Position numbers and translations under genes: made by a program
NCBI RefSeq assembly: GCF_019977235.1
Contig: NZ_AP024646.1
Location: 5,022,001-5,086,000 of the forward strand
DNA length: 64,000 bases
DNA from: Arthrobacter sp. StoSoilB5
Lineage (GTDB): Bacteria; Actinomycetota; Actinomycetes; Actinomycetales; Micrococcaceae
Direction: 5' to 3'
Shown here: positions 1 to 8,379 of the stretch, piece by piece
Numbering within the stretch: position 1 is the stretch's first letter
Layout of the letters: every line of letters begins with the position of its first letter
Notes under the pieces: model-generated
Seen by the model: the letters and a program-made list of their open reading frames with translations, nothing else
The model's database searches: none
What the model was told of the DNA's origin: nothing

Positions 1-399
1 ACCACGGATCACGAAGCCGGTCCCCCACCCTCCGAAGCTGACACAGCAGTATTCGTTGTTGCTTACGAGAAATGCTCGGGACAACCACTCGGATGTGGCG
101 GCCTGCGAATGCTGGACGAGAAGACAGCCGAGATCAAGCGCCTGTACGTGGTTCCCTATGCACGGGGATCAGGAGTCGCGAGCTCCATCCTTGCGGCGCT
201 CGAAGCCCAGGCCCACTCCCACGGCTTCAGCGTGATCGCAGCTGAGGCAGGATCGGCCCAGTCCGACGGACGGAGCTTCTACGTAAGCGCCGGGTTCGCC
301 GAAGTCCCCAACTTTGGACCCTACATCGGCATCAATGGATCGTATTGCTACTCCAAGCGGATCGACTCCCACAGCGCGTCCCACACGGCGATGGCGTAA
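1..399 (+). CDS. GNAT family N-acetyltransferase, 5' end missing
   Basis: The reading frame is open from the first base, so the start lies outside the window; an internal ATG at 109 would cut into the domain. The visible 132 residues hold the central and C-terminal part of a GNAT fold: a beta strand (VFVVAYE), then the acetyl-CoA pyrophosphate loop YVVPYARGSGVASSIL, a long helix, and the terminal FYVSAGF element typical of the family. Such enzymes move an acetyl group from acetyl-CoA to an amine; nothing here reveals the substrate. A thioesterase gene follows 75 bp downstream on the same strand. Confidence 0.8.
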   Translation, partial: TTDHEAGPPPSEADTAVFVVAYEKCSGQPLGCGGLRMLDEKTAEIKRLYVVPYARGSGVASSILAALEAQAHSHGFSVIAAEAGSAQSDGRSFYVSAGFAEVPNFGPYIGINGSYCYSKRIDSHSASHTAMA

Positions 400-474
400 A
401 ACACAGGCACGCAGCAGCAGCCAACTGTCACGCAACATCCGGCACCGGAGGCGGCAGTTCGATAATCTCGGAAA

Positions 475-909
475 ATGGAAAAAGCAGACATCACCTTCCG
501 CACCCGCAAATGGGTGCGGCCCGAGGACCTCAACGCCAACGGCACACTCTTTGGTGGCAGCCTGCTGAAGTGGATCGATGAAGAGGCCGCGATCTACGCC
601 ATCCTCCAGTTGGGCAATGGACGCGCCGTCACCAAGTACATCTCCGAGATCAACTTCGTGAGCTCAGCGGTGCAGGGCGACCTCATCGAGATGGGGCTGA
701 CGGCGAAACGCTTCGGCCGCACGTCGTTGACCATGCGCGCCGAGGTCCGGAACATGATCACCCGGCAGAGCATCCTGACCATCGAGGAGATCGTGTTCGT
801 GAACCTCGGCGCGGATGGGCGCCCGCAGCCGCACGGCTACACGGAAATCACCTACGATCGCGACCGCATCCCCACGCACCACCTCACGGAGACCCTGCAC
901 GAGGACTGA
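475..909 (+). CDS. acyl-CoA thioesterase, hotdog fold (YciA-like)
   Basis: A 144-residue protein of the normal size for single-hotdog acyl-CoA thioesterases. The N-terminal segment NANGTLFGGSLLKWIDEE (about residues 20-37) is the hallmark hotdog helix, with Asn20 and Asp35 as the likely active-site residues. The later stretch on the shape of SAVQGDLIEMG and GRTSLTMRAEV is the strand that follows in YciA and BACH-type enzymes. It should hydrolyse acyl-CoA to free acid and CoA in the cytosol, with chain length preference unknown. A strong hairpin 150 bp downstream probably ends its transcript. Confidence 0.85.
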   Translation: MEKADITFRTRKWVRPEDLNANGTLFGGSLLKWIDEEAAIYAILQLGNGRAVTKYISEINFVSSAVQGDLIEMGLTAKRFGRTSLTMRAEVRNMITRQSILTIEEIVFVNLGADGRPQPHGYTEITYDRDRIPTHHLTETLHED

Positions 910-1054
910 GCCACCCGGCGTCGTGCGCTATACAGAGCCGTCGCGGCGCTCCTTCCCGGTTAGTGCGCCCGGCACGCCAGATGCCCGCCAAGCAGGCCCC
1001 GGAATCCCGCGGATGGCCCGGGGTATCCGGGAAAGAACGCACGGTTAAACGGGT

Positions 1055-1084
1055 GCTGGCGGCCGCGAGAGCGCGGCCGCCAGC
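1055..1084. terminator. bidirectional hairpin between convergent genes
   Basis: Perfect 12-bp inverted repeat (GCTGGCGGCCGC and its complement) around a 6-base GAGAGC loop, followed on the plus strand by TTATGTTTT. It lies between the thioesterase (plus) and the SDR gene (minus), which converge, so it can serve both. Confidence 0.7.
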
Positions 1085-1145
1085 TTATGTTTTCCGGCGA
1101 CGGGAGTGAGTGCCACCGGAACCTATGGGGCGCCTGGCCGAAAAG

Positions 1146-1895
1146 CTAGCGCCGGTCGAACGTCAGGCCGCCGGGCACCTGGAACGTCGGCATGAGCTCA
1201 AGCATGCCCACGTTGACGTGGCGCGGCGTTTCGATCGCGTAATCCAGGGCATTAACGATGTCGTCGGTGGTCAGCGACTCATAGCCCTCGTAGTAGGTCT
1301 TCCAGGCTTCTTCCATGGCCTCGGGTGTGCCGCCCATGTTGCGCCCGAAGATCTCGGTTTCCACCCGTCCCGGGCAGATCTCGGTGACGCGGATGCGCTT
1401 ACCCACGGTGTCGTTTCGGAGCTGGCGGGAGATCTGGTGCACAGCCGCCTTGGTGGCGTGATAGACGGTGTGGCCGTAGAAGTTGTAGACGCCGGCAATC
1501 GAGCTGATGTTGATGACGTGGCCAAGGTCCCGCTCCACCATGCCCGGCAGCACCAGACGGGTCAGCTGAAGCAGGCCGCGAAGATTCACATCCACGAGCT
1601 CGTCGATGTCCTCTTCGGACGAGTCCAGGATGTTGCCCGGCCGGGAAACTCCGGCGCAGTTCACCAGGACGTCCACCTTGAGTTCGCTCACGACGGCGGC
1701 CAGCGCGGCTGTGTCGGTCAGGTCCACCACGTGTGGGACTGCCCCGGTGCGGTCGGCCAGTTCGGCGAGGCGTTCCTCGTTGCGGGCCACGGCGTGGACG
1801 GTCAGGCCGCGCTTGGCGAGGCGTTCAGCGATGGCTGCACCCATACCGGTCGAAGCTCCGGTGACAAGGGCGGTGGTGTAGTCGGAAAAAGACAT
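1146..1895 (-). CDS. SDR family NAD(P)-dependent oxidoreductase
   Basis: A classical short-chain dehydrogenase of 249 residues, the usual length. It has the cofactor motif TGASTGMG (12-19), the NCAG strand (79-82), and a complete catalytic set with Ser132 (SSIAG), Tyr145 and Lys149 (YHATK). The overall look is that of YdfG-like enzymes acting on small hydroxy acids, but substrate cannot be read from the sequence. It is the last gene of a minus-strand run pxpA-pxpB-pxpC-MFS-SDR, with 40 bp between it and the transporter. It may therefore oxidise or reduce a hydroxyl group on whatever that operon imports and opens. Confidence 0.85.
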   Translation of the reverse strand: MSFSDYTTALVTGASTGMGAAIAERLAKRGLTVHAVARNEERLAELADRTGAVPHVVDLTDTAALAAVVSELKVDVLVNCAGVSRPGNILDSSEEDIDELVDVNLRGLLQLTRLVLPGMVERDLGHVINISSIAGVYNFYGHTVYHATKAAVHQISRQLRNDTVGKRIRVTEICPGRVETEIFGRNMGGTPEAMEEAWKTYYEGYESLTTDDIVNALDYAIETPRHVNVGMLELMPTFQVPGGLTFDRR

Positions 1896-1935
1896 TGGTC
1901 CTCCAAAAGGTGGGGAATCGGTAGGGCTCTGGTGG

Positions 1936-3276
1936 CTAGGCGTCGCGCAGCGGTTCGTGGGCGCGGTCCTTGACCGTGCTGACGGCGATCAGCGTGCCCA
2001 AGGCCGTGATCACTGCGTAGAAGGCCGGCATGTAGATGTTCCCCGTGGACGAAATCAGCCAGGTCATGAGCAACGGAGCCGTGCCGCCGAACAGGGCGGA
2101 GGAGATGTTGTAGCCAAGGCCGTAAGCGGAGTAGCGGACCCGGGTGGGGAACAGTTCAACGATCAGGATGTGGATGACGGCGGTGTGGCCGGCGAAGACG
2201 ACTGCCATGATGCAGGCACCGAGGATTGCCAGGCCCATTTCACCGGTTGCAATGAGGGCGTAGGAAGGGATGCCGAGGACAGCCATGGCAATCGCCGAGC
2301 CGGCGATGACCTTCTTGCGTCCAACACGGTCCGAGAGGGCACCCATGAAGGGGATGGCGATGCAGATGACAACCAGGCTGCAGGCAGTGACCAGAAGGGC
2401 TTGGCCGATAGTGAAGTTAAGCTGCTTGCCCTTGAGGAACGTGGGCATGTAGGAGAACAGCACGTAGTAGCCGGAGCCGTTCATGAGCGGGATGAACAGG
2501 GCCAGGAGCATGGCACGGCGGTGCTCGGCGGACTTGAAGGCTTCCTTGAGCGGATTCTTGGAAAGTCCGCCCTCTTCCTTCAGCTTTACGAAGTTGGGGG
2601 TATCGGCGATGGCCTTGCGGATGTACCAGCCGATGATGCCCATGGGGATGGCGACGAGGAACGGGATGCGCCAGGCGAAGGAACCGAAGCCGCCGCCGTC
2701 AATGGCTGCCTGGGTGAGCCACGGGGACATGGAGAACGCCACAAGCGTACCGGTGAGCAGTGCTGCGAAGGAGGCAATCTGGGCGTAGGAAGTGATGACA
2801 CCGCGCTTGCCTTCAGGGGCGTGCTCGGCAAGGAAGGTCATGGCGCCGGCAGCTTCGCCGCCAACGGAGAAGCCCTGCAGCATACGCAATAGCACCAGGA
2901 GGATCGGCGCGGCAATGCCAATGGCCGCATATGGCGGCAAGAGCCCGATGCCGGCCGTGGCAACACTGATCAGGAGGATCACGAAGACCAGTAGCTTTTG
3001 CCTGCCGATCCGGTCTCCGAGGTAGCCACAAACAACAGCGCCCAGGGGCCGAACGAAGAACGAGACTGCGTAACCGGCGAACACGAAGAGCAGTGCATTG
3101 TCCGGGTTGCCGGGGGCCAGGAAGACCAGGGCCAGCGTTCCCGCCATGAAGGCGAAAATGCCGTTGTCGTAGAGTTCCACGAAGATGCCAACACAACCTG
3201 CGGTGACAACCTTGCGGGTTTGGCGGCCCGTGAGCCGCTCATGCTGCGCTGGCGCAGCGTTGGTGCTTGCGGTCAT
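1936..3276 (-). CDS. MFS transporter, metabolite:H+ symporter type
   Basis: 446 residues with about twelve hydrophobic segments. The loop motif GYLGDRIGRQK between helices 2 and 3 and its repeat GALSDRVGRKK in the second half are typical of the MHS subfamily (ProP, KgtP and ShiA relatives). These take up small carboxylates or zwitterions with protons. It sits 56 bp downstream of pxpC and upstream of an SDR, so the likely cargo is the compound handled by the 5-oxoprolinase subunits, possibly a pyroglutamate-like lactam. That assignment is inference from position. Confidence 0.85.
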   Translation of the reverse strand: MTASTNAAPAQHERLTGRQTRKVVTAGCVGIFVELYDNGIFAFMAGTLALVFLAPGNPDNALLFVFAGYAVSFFVRPLGAVVCGYLGDRIGRQKLLVFVILLISVATAGIGLLPPYAAIGIAAPILLVLLRMLQGFSVGGEAAGAMTFLAEHAPEGKRGVITSYAQIASFAALLTGTLVAFSMSPWLTQAAIDGGGFGSFAWRIPFLVAIPMGIIGWYIRKAIADTPNFVKLKEEGGLSKNPLKEAFKSAEHRRAMLLALFIPLMNGSGYYVLFSYMPTFLKGKQLNFTIGQALLVTACSLVVICIAIPFMGALSDRVGRKKVIAGSAIAMAVLGIPSYALIATGEMGLAILGACIMAVVFAGHTAVIHILIVELFPTRVRYSAYGLGYNISSALFGGTAPLLMTWLISSTGNIYMPAFYAVITALGTLIAVSTVKDRAHEPLRDA

Positions 3277-3332
3277 GACTTTTCCTTACTGAGATGAGCG
3301 TAGCAACGCCTACTGGTATGACGACAGGGTTT

Positions 3333-4346
3333 TTAGCTGCATGCCGCAACTGGTAGGTCCTGCCATTGGGGACGGCATCCGATGCCGAGGAGTCCGAAGA
3401 CGGTGTTGACGGATTCGCGGAGGGTTTCCAGTTGGGCCCGCGAGCGTCGATGCGCGGCAGTTGCTTCTGCCACTGTGGTTTTCCGAAAACGGACTTTGTC
3501 CCCTGGCCTTGCTTGGGCCAGGACATCCAGTCCGGTGCTGGCTACTACTGCAAGAACGGGATACCCGGCCGTGACGCCTCGTCCCCGATGCAGTACCAGC
3601 AGCTCTTCCCTCGAGGGAACCTCGACGGCGCCCACTGGCACTCCGCGTGAAAGCACCTCACCGCTGGAGGTTCTTTCCGGCAGTTGTCCGCCCAGCCGCA
3701 GGCCGATGTGGTTGCTGCGGCCGCTCACGGCGTACTCCGAGGTGAAGAGCAGCTCGCCGGATTCGCCAAACTCGGCGACGTCCGGCCCGTCGGTCACGTC
3801 GACCAACAGATCTGTTCCCATGCTGGGCCGTTCAGGGCCCAGCCTGAAGAGTGGAAGGTCAAAGTACGGCTGGCGTACTGGGCCCACGCTCCTACGGGTG
3901 GGGAGCGTGGTTCCTTCCCGAAGCTGAAGTCCGAAGCCCACCACGGTGTCCGGTGCGCAGCTGCCCAGCAGCGTTTCGGCTTCCAGCGAGCCGTGAATTG
4001 CCAGGTAGGCGCGGAGCCCACGGTGGATTCCGCGGATGGACACTGTTTCTCCTGCCCGGACGGACACCGGTTCCCACTGGCGGCACGGGCGTCCACCGAT
4101 GGTGAGCGTGAGCGGGGCACCGGTGACGGCGATAAGGATGTCGGCGTTGGCCTTCACCCGAAAATCGAGGGCCGTGATCTCCACCAGGGGATCGTTGTCC
4201 AGGTTGCCGGCCAGGATGTTGGCGGCACGGGCCGAGTGCTGGTCCAGGGCGCCGTTGACTGGAAGCCCGAAACGCGGTCCGCGGGTCCTGCCGAGGTCGG
4301 TGACCACGGAGTTGCCCGGCTGCAGGATCAGGATTTCCCCACTCAT
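3333..4346 (-). CDS. pxpC: 5-oxoprolinase subunit PxpC (biotin-dependent carboxyltransferase family)
   Basis: 337 residues of the YbgK/KipA family. Its beginning, LQPGNSVVTDLGRTRGPRFG, and later GALDQHSARAANILAGN and LEITALDF-like stretches are characteristic. In the bacterial ATP-dependent 5-oxoprolinase, PxpA, PxpB and PxpC together open 5-oxoproline to glutamate. The start ATG overlaps the pxpB stop by four bases (ATGA), which indicates translational coupling. The family also occurs fused in urea carboxylase and allophanate enzymes, so a related lactam or amide substrate remains possible. Confidence 0.88.
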   Translation of the reverse strand: MSGEILILQPGNSVVTDLGRTRGPRFGLPVNGALDQHSARAANILAGNLDNDPLVEITALDFRVKANADILIAVTGAPLTLTIGGRPCRQWEPVSVRAGETVSIRGIHRGLRAYLAIHGSLEAETLLGSCAPDTVVGFGLQLREGTTLPTRRSVGPVRQPYFDLPLFRLGPERPSMGTDLLVDVTDGPDVAEFGESGELLFTSEYAVSGRSNHIGLRLGGQLPERTSSGEVLSRGVPVGAVEVPSREELLVLHRGRGVTAGYPVLAVVASTGLDVLAQARPGDKVRFRKTTVAEATAAHRRSRAQLETLRESVNTVFGLLGIGCRPQWQDLPVAACS

Positions 4347-5080
4347 CGCCGCACCTCCAACGCCAGTGGCTCCAATTCCATGCCAGCGAAGGTGTGGAAG
4401 TCCTCCGCGTGGATCTGGCGGAACCTGAGGACGTCGCCTGGCTTGTACGGGACCAGCGGTTCACGGCGGATGTTCAGTACGGACAACGGAGTCTGGCCGA
4501 TGACACACCAGCCGCCGGGAGCAACAGCAGGCGCGATGACTGCCTGGCGACCTGCCACCGCCACAGCGCCGGCCGGCACGCTGAGCCGGGGATCCTTCAA
4601 ACGCGGAACGGGCTTGGGGAACGCGGGCCCGTCCATCATGGGCGAGCCCGCAGGTGCACCCAAGCAGCGGACGGTGTACGTCTTTTCAGTGTGGAGGCGG
4701 ATGATTTCCTCGGGATCGACTCCCTGAAACTCGGCGACACGGCCCAGGTCCGGGCCGTATTCGCCGCCGTACACCACGGGAACATTGAACTCCCGGGGCG
4801 CCCTCAGCGAACCGCCCGCATGAGTGATCTCCATGAGGCCGAGCTTGACGAACGCGCGCACTTGGCGGGCGGAAACCAGAATGGGATCGAACTCAACCAG
4901 CACGGAGTCGTACGTAGGAACCGCACCATGAAGGCCCTCGGCGCCGCAGCTTTCCAACCAATCGGCCAGGCGGTGGACGGTCAGCCAGTTGTCTTCGCTG
5001 GCCTCCGAGATCGCCACGACGCGCAGTGCGGAGTCTCCGGATTCGTAGATTTCGGTGGGGGCCGCTGTGAGCACGGACAT
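4343..5080 (-). CDS. pxpB: 5-oxoprolinase subunit PxpB (KipI family)
   Basis: 245 residues of the KipI/YbgJ family. Visible landmarks are GDSALRVV near the start, the central FNVPVVYGGEYGPDLGRVAE with the family's V-P-V-x-Y-G-G-x-x-G-P-D-L signature, and the late GGWCVIGQTPLSVL and RREPLVPYKPGDVLRF elements. It works as a complex with PxpC in ATP-dependent ring opening of 5-oxoproline. It starts one base past the pxpA stop and overlaps pxpC by four bases, so the three subunits are tightly coupled. Confidence 0.9.
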   Translation of the reverse strand: MSVLTAAPTEIYESGDSALRVVAISEASEDNWLTVHRLADWLESCGAEGLHGAVPTYDSVLVEFDPILVSARQVRAFVKLGLMEITHAGGSLRAPREFNVPVVYGGEYGPDLGRVAEFQGVDPEEIIRLHTEKTYTVRCLGAPAGSPMMDGPAFPKPVPRLKDPRLSVPAGAVAVAGRQAVIAPAVAPGGWCVIGQTPLSVLNIRREPLVPYKPGDVLRFRQIHAEDFHTFAGMELEPLALEVRR

Positions 5081-5081
5081 G

Positions 5082-5870
5082 TCAGGCCGCCTTCCTCTTG
5101 GCGTCCATTACCTCGGCCAGCGGGGCGATGTGGACGCCTGCGGACACGAGCTCGGAGCGGATCAAGCGGGCCAGTTCCACGGCGCCGGGGTTGTCCCCGT
5201 GCAGGAGGACGGTGTCGACGTCGATATCCATGTCCACGCCGTTGGCGCAGCGGATCTTGCCTTCGACAACCATGCGCAGGGTCCGCTCCACGATCTCTGC
5301 GGGATCGTGCAAAACGGCACCGGGCCAGCTGCGGGGAACCAGCGTGCCGTCTTCCTGATAACCACGGTCCACGATGCCCACGATTGCCACGTCCAGTCCC
5401 GCGTTGCGCGCTGCCTTGGCCAGTTCGCCTTCCTGCGCCACCACGATGAGCTCGTTGTCCACCCGCGCTGCAGCCTCCGCAACAGCTTGGGCGTAGTCGG
5501 TGCGAACAGCCACGAGGTTGCCCAGGCGGCCGTGGGGAGCGATGTGGGTGATCTTGGTGCCGTGGAAGGCGGCAAAGCCGTTTAAGGCGCCGAGCTGGTA
5601 GAGCACATCGTTCTGTACTTCACTGGCAGTAAGGCCCATGTCGCGCCGGCCGAAACCACGCAAGTCCGGGAAGCTTGGGTGGGCCCCGATGCCTACGCCG
5701 CGGCGAACGCACTCAGCAACCGTGGAGGCCATGATGTCCGGGTCACCGGCGTGGAACCCGCATGCGATATTGGCGCTTGTTACGATCTCCAGGAGCTCGG
5801 AATCGTCGCCAATGGTGTAGGCGCCAAATCCCTCTCCAAGATCCGCTACAAGATCAATTGTCGGGTTCAC
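5082..5870 (-). CDS. pxpA: 5-oxoprolinase subunit PxpA (LamB/YcsF family)
   Basis: The conserved beginning IDLVADLGEGFG is followed by SANIACGFHAGDP and GAHPSFPDLRGFGRR, both diagnostic of LamB/YcsF proteins. Later HGDNPGAVELAR is also typical. I place the start at the GTG at 5870 (262 residues) because GGAAAGAG-type purines lie at the right distance before it and the family begins close to this point. An ATG at 5915 would add 15 residues and has no convincing ribosome site. It is the first gene of the operon and diverges from the LysR gene at 6171. Confidence 0.88.
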   Translation of the reverse strand: MNPTIDLVADLGEGFGAYTIGDDSELLEIVTSANIACGFHAGDPDIMASTVAECVRRGVGIGAHPSFPDLRGFGRRDMGLTASEVQNDVLYQLGALNGFAAFHGTKITHIAPHGRLGNLVAVRTDYAQAVAEAAARVDNELIVVAQEGELAKAARNAGLDVAIVGIVDRGYQEDGTLVPRSWPGAVLHDPAEIVERTLRMVVEGKIRCANGVDMDIDVDTVLLHGDNPGAVELARLIRSELVSAGVHIAPLAEVMDAKRKAA

Positions 5871-6030
5871 GTGGTTCTCTTTCCGTGGTTTTGCATTCAG
5901 GTCCGGGAAGGACATGAATAATCCGCTCGAGGATTAGTTGAATTCCCGGTAAATGTCGGACGCTTGTGGATTCCAAAGCGTTGCCTGAAGTTCTTTCTAG
6001 AAGTCTCGCACCGGTCAACCACGTTGCACA

Positions 6031-6074
6031 AAGACCTAATAGCTATCCCGTGATAGCTCTCCGTTATGACCTGC
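6031..6074. promoter_or_regulatory. bipartite regulatory motif in the pxpA-lysR divergent region
   Basis: AAGACCTAAT (6031-6040), then 23 bases, then TTATGACCTGC (6064-6074). The same two boxes with the same 23-base gap recur at 9673-9716 ahead of the aminotransferase gene. Inside the gap lies a perfect inverted repeat AGCTATC-CCGT-GATAGCT (6041-6058). The repeated GACCT half-sites are 33 bp apart, about three helical turns. The adjacent LysR regulator is the natural candidate to bind here. Confidence 0.6.
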
Positions 6075-6170
6075 ACCACCCTGTACTGTGGCATGGGTCC
6101 CAGTGCTGCCCGGATAGAATTTCCTTATGGCATGCCACCCGGGGACGTGGCTCTCTAGGAAGGCAGAATC

Positions 6171-7115
6171 ATGGACACACGAAAGCTTTCATACTTCGTG
6201 CAGATCGTGGATTCGGGAAGCATCACCAAGGCCGCCGCCGCCTTGCACGTTGCCCAGCCTGCGCTCAGCCAGCAGGTATCCGCGCTGGAGAACGACCTCA
6301 AACAGCGGCTCCTGATCCGCAGCAAACAAGGTGTTGAGCCCACCGCAGCCGGGCACACGCTGTACCGCCATGCCCAGTCCATCCTCCGCCTGGTTGAACA
6401 GGCCCGGCAGGACGTCGCCACGTCTGGAGCTGCACCCTCCGGCAGGGTTTCCATCGCGATCGCGCCATACAGCATGGCCTCCAGCCTGACGCCCCAGATC
6501 ATCAGGGAAGTCGGACGACGCTACCCGGATGTCGTGGTCCACCTGACGGAGATTTTCGGCGGCGTGCTGAGCGAGGCCATCAAGAACGGCCGCCTCGACA
6601 TGGCGCTCATCTACGAGCCCGGCAAAATCCGCGGCGTACAGTTCACCACCATGATCGTTGAAGACCTGCATCTGGTGGTGCACCCGGACGTGGACGTCAA
6701 CCACGGCAAGGACACCGTCACCCTGGCAGAAGCCAGCACAGTGGGCTTGTTCCTTCCCGAGAAGAACCACACTCTGCGCCAGCTCATTGAGAAGGGCTTG
6801 GCCGACCAGGACCTGCCGCTCCGCCTGGTGGGGGAAGTGGAGTCTGTGCCGTCGCTGATCCGGCTTATCCGCGCGAACCTGGGCGGCACTGTCCTGCCCA
6901 AATCTGCTGCCGATGCTCTCTTCCCGGACCAGGATTTCAAGGTGTTGAGGATCATCGAGCCTGGCCTGCAGAGCAAGATCGCCCTCTGCACTCCAGACCA
7001 CGAGCCGCTCTCCGAAGCTGCCTCGGCCGTGCTCCTGGTGGTCAAGGAGATGCTGCACCAACAACTGATCAACAAGTACGGAACCGACCCCGTACGGCTG
7101 CCAGCCCATCCATAA
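6171..7115 (+). CDS. LysR family transcriptional regulator
   Basis: 314 residues, standard for the family. Residues 1-60 form the winged helix-turn-helix (SITKAAAALHVAQPALSQQV, then a dimerisation helix). An effector-binding domain begins near residue 90 (GRVSIAIAPYSMAS) and runs to the end. It is divergent from pxpA, the classic arrangement for a LysR activator of the neighbouring operon. The bipartite motif in the shared promoter region, repeated upstream of the aminotransferase/RraA pair, suggests that it also controls that second operon. The ligand is unknown; a pyroglutamate-like compound or its product would fit. Confidence 0.9.
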   Translation: MDTRKLSYFVQIVDSGSITKAAAALHVAQPALSQQVSALENDLKQRLLIRSKQGVEPTAAGHTLYRHAQSILRLVEQARQDVATSGAAPSGRVSIAIAPYSMASSLTPQIIREVGRRYPDVVVHLTEIFGGVLSEAIKNGRLDMALIYEPGKIRGVQFTTMIVEDLHLVVHPDVDVNHGKDTVTLAEASTVGLFLPEKNHTLRQLIEKGLADQDLPLRLVGEVESVPSLIRLIRANLGGTVLPKSAADALFPDQDFKVLRIIEPGLQSKIALCTPDHEPLSEAASAVLLVVKEMLHQQLINKYGTDPVRLPAHP

Positions 7116-7239
7116 CAAAGCCTTATCTGGACAGACAACTTTGGTCTTATTCAACGCCGCTTTAATTTCCTAATATCGAATTAGCAAGAAATTCGAAAGC
7201 AGCTCACGGATTCCGCGGGCAAGTTCAAAGGAAAAAACG

Positions 7240-7461
7240 GTGAAAAAGATCAGCACAGCCGGATGGGTTTCGAATCCAACCCGCGGAACGATCAGCGCAC
7301 GAACCGGATTTCACTGCCCACGGAATGGTTTTTGGCGTCCGATCGGTGGCATTGGTGAACCATTGTTCGTCTTCGAAGGAAGCCTGATGCCCGCCCACGC
7401 CGGCAGCAGCATCGAATGGCACCTGGTGGACACCCGTCCCGGACACTCCGGACTCGACTAG
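7240..7461 (+). CDS. small hypothetical protein
   Basis: A 73-residue frame starting with GTG after AAAGGAAAA, which is a plausible ribosome site at the right distance. The peptide is rich in Gly, Trp and Pro (AGWVSNPTRGTISARTG near the start, then PRNGFWRPIGG) and has no membrane segment. A perfect GAAA-tetraloop hairpin begins eight bases after the stop, which supports a real transcription unit. I do not recognise the family. It could be a stand-alone stress or leader-type protein, or chance. Confidence 0.45.
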   Translation: MKKISTAGWVSNPTRGTISARTGFHCPRNGFWRPIGGIGEPLFVFEGSLMPAHAGSSIEWHLVDTRPGHSGLD

Positions 7462-7468
7462 AGCGTCA

Positions 7469-7486
7469 GGCCGGGGAAACCCGGCC
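7469..7486 (+). terminator. GC hairpin with GAAA tetraloop
   Basis: GGCCGGG, GAAA, CCCGGCC: a perfect 7-bp stem closed by a GNRA tetraloop, directly after the stop of the 73-residue frame. There is no T tract, so it may act as an RNA-stabilising hairpin ahead of the next one. Confidence 0.5.
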
Positions 7487-7523
7487 AGCCGCCGTCGTAC
7501 ACCAACAAAAGCTGCAGCACCCT

Positions 7524-7552
7524 AAGGCGCCCTGCCACTGGCAAGGCGCCTT
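7524..7552 (+). terminator. rho-independent terminator candidate
   Basis: AAGGCGCC and GGCGCCTT form a perfect 8-bp stem around a 13-base loop, and are followed by TTTCCC on the plus strand. It probably ends transcription of the small upstream frame. Confidence 0.6.
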
Positions 7553-7631
7553 TCCCATGCCCGAGCGCCGCCCGAGCGCAGCCCGAGCCCGTCCGATTGC
7601 GGAGTCAAGAACCCGGGGCGCGGAGTCAGGA

Positions 7632-7673
7632 AAGGGCCGGCCGCAACGCCTTTCAGGCGCGCGACCGGCCCTT
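7632..7673. terminator. hairpin downstream of the RraA-family gene
   Basis: AAGGGCCGG (7632-7640) pairs with CCGGCCCTT (7665-7673) around a 24-base loop. It ends ten bases before the stop of the minus-strand RraA-family gene. No T tract follows on either strand, so termination is only probable. Confidence 0.5.
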
Positions 7674-7682
7674 CGCGGATGG

Positions 7683-8357
7683 TTAGTCTTCGACCAGGAG
7701 GCCCTTCTCCTTGAGCTTCTCCGTCAGGCCGCAGAGCTCGATGGTGTTGCCGCCATCGTGGTACAGCTTGATGAGTTCTCGCTCGTGGTCGTCACGGGCC
7801 TGGGACAGTGCGATGACTTCCTCGGCCTCCTCGCGACGGACAACCACCACGCCGTCGGCGTCACCGCGGAGGATATCGCCCGGGTAGATGATTTCGTCGC
7901 CGAAGACGATGGGGTGGTTGATCGGGCCGAGGGTTTCCTTGACCGTGCCTTTGATGCTGACGCTGCCGGAGAACACAGGCAGGCCGAGTTCGATCAGGTC
8001 CTGGGTATCGCGCACGCCGGAATCGGTGACCATCGCGGCGATGCCCTTGGCCTTCATGGCGTTGCCCAGGACGTCGCCGAACGTGCCGGCCTCGGTCATT
8101 TCCTGCGCCCCGACCAGGACGACGTCGCCGGCCTGTGCATAGTGGATGGCAACCTGGAGCATCAGGTTGTCCTGCGGGGCACAAGAGACCGTAACAGCCG
8201 GGCCGCAGAAGGACATGGAGCGGTCGATCGGTTTGATCCTGGAGCTCAAGGCACCGCGGCGGCCCTGTGCTTCGTGGATGGTCGCTGAGGAAAAGGCAGC
8301 GAGGCGGCTGACGACGTCTGCATCAGGCCGCTCGAACTTGGTCTTAACGTGGATCAT
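7683..8357 (-). CDS. RraA-family aldolase/decarboxylase (HMG/CHA aldolase-like)
   Basis: 224 residues of the RraA-like fold. Landmarks are TIHEAQGRRGAL near residue 27, GDVVLVGAQE, GNAMKAKGIAAMVTDSGVRD with the metal and substrate residues of class II pyruvate aldolases, and GDILRGDADGVVVV near the end. Characterised relatives cleave 4-hydroxy-4-methyl-2-oxoglutarate or 4-carboxy-4-hydroxy-2-oxoadipate to pyruvate and decarboxylate oxaloacetate. It lies 22 bp after the aminotransferase gene on the same strand. A transaminase followed by a 4-hydroxy-2-oxo-acid aldolase makes chemical sense for degrading a 4-hydroxyglutamate-type amino acid. RNase E inhibitor function is unlikely in this context. 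Confidence 0.82.
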   Translation of the reverse strand: MIHVKTKFERPDADVVSRLAAFSSATIHEAQGRRGALSSRIKPIDRSMSFCGPAVTVSCAPQDNLMLQVAIHYAQAGDVVLVGAQEMTEAGTFGDVLGNAMKAKGIAAMVTDSGVRDTQDLIELGLPVFSGSVSIKGTVKETLGPINHPIVFGDEIIYPGDILRGDADGVVVVRREEAEEVIALSQARDDHERELIKLYHDGGNTIELCGLTEKLKEKGLLVED

Positions 8358-8379
8358 TTGAGGGATCTTTCTGTGGGGC

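Noticed and set aside
1957..2892. Long plus-strand open frames across the MFS gene and similar frames opposite other genes
   Set aside because: They lack ribosome sites and familiar motifs, and lie antisense to well-identified genes; GC-rich codon bias creates such open frames.
7683..8357. RNase E inhibitor RraA
   Set aside because: Operon partner is an aminotransferase and the residues fit the aldolase branch; the RraA name reflects the fold only.
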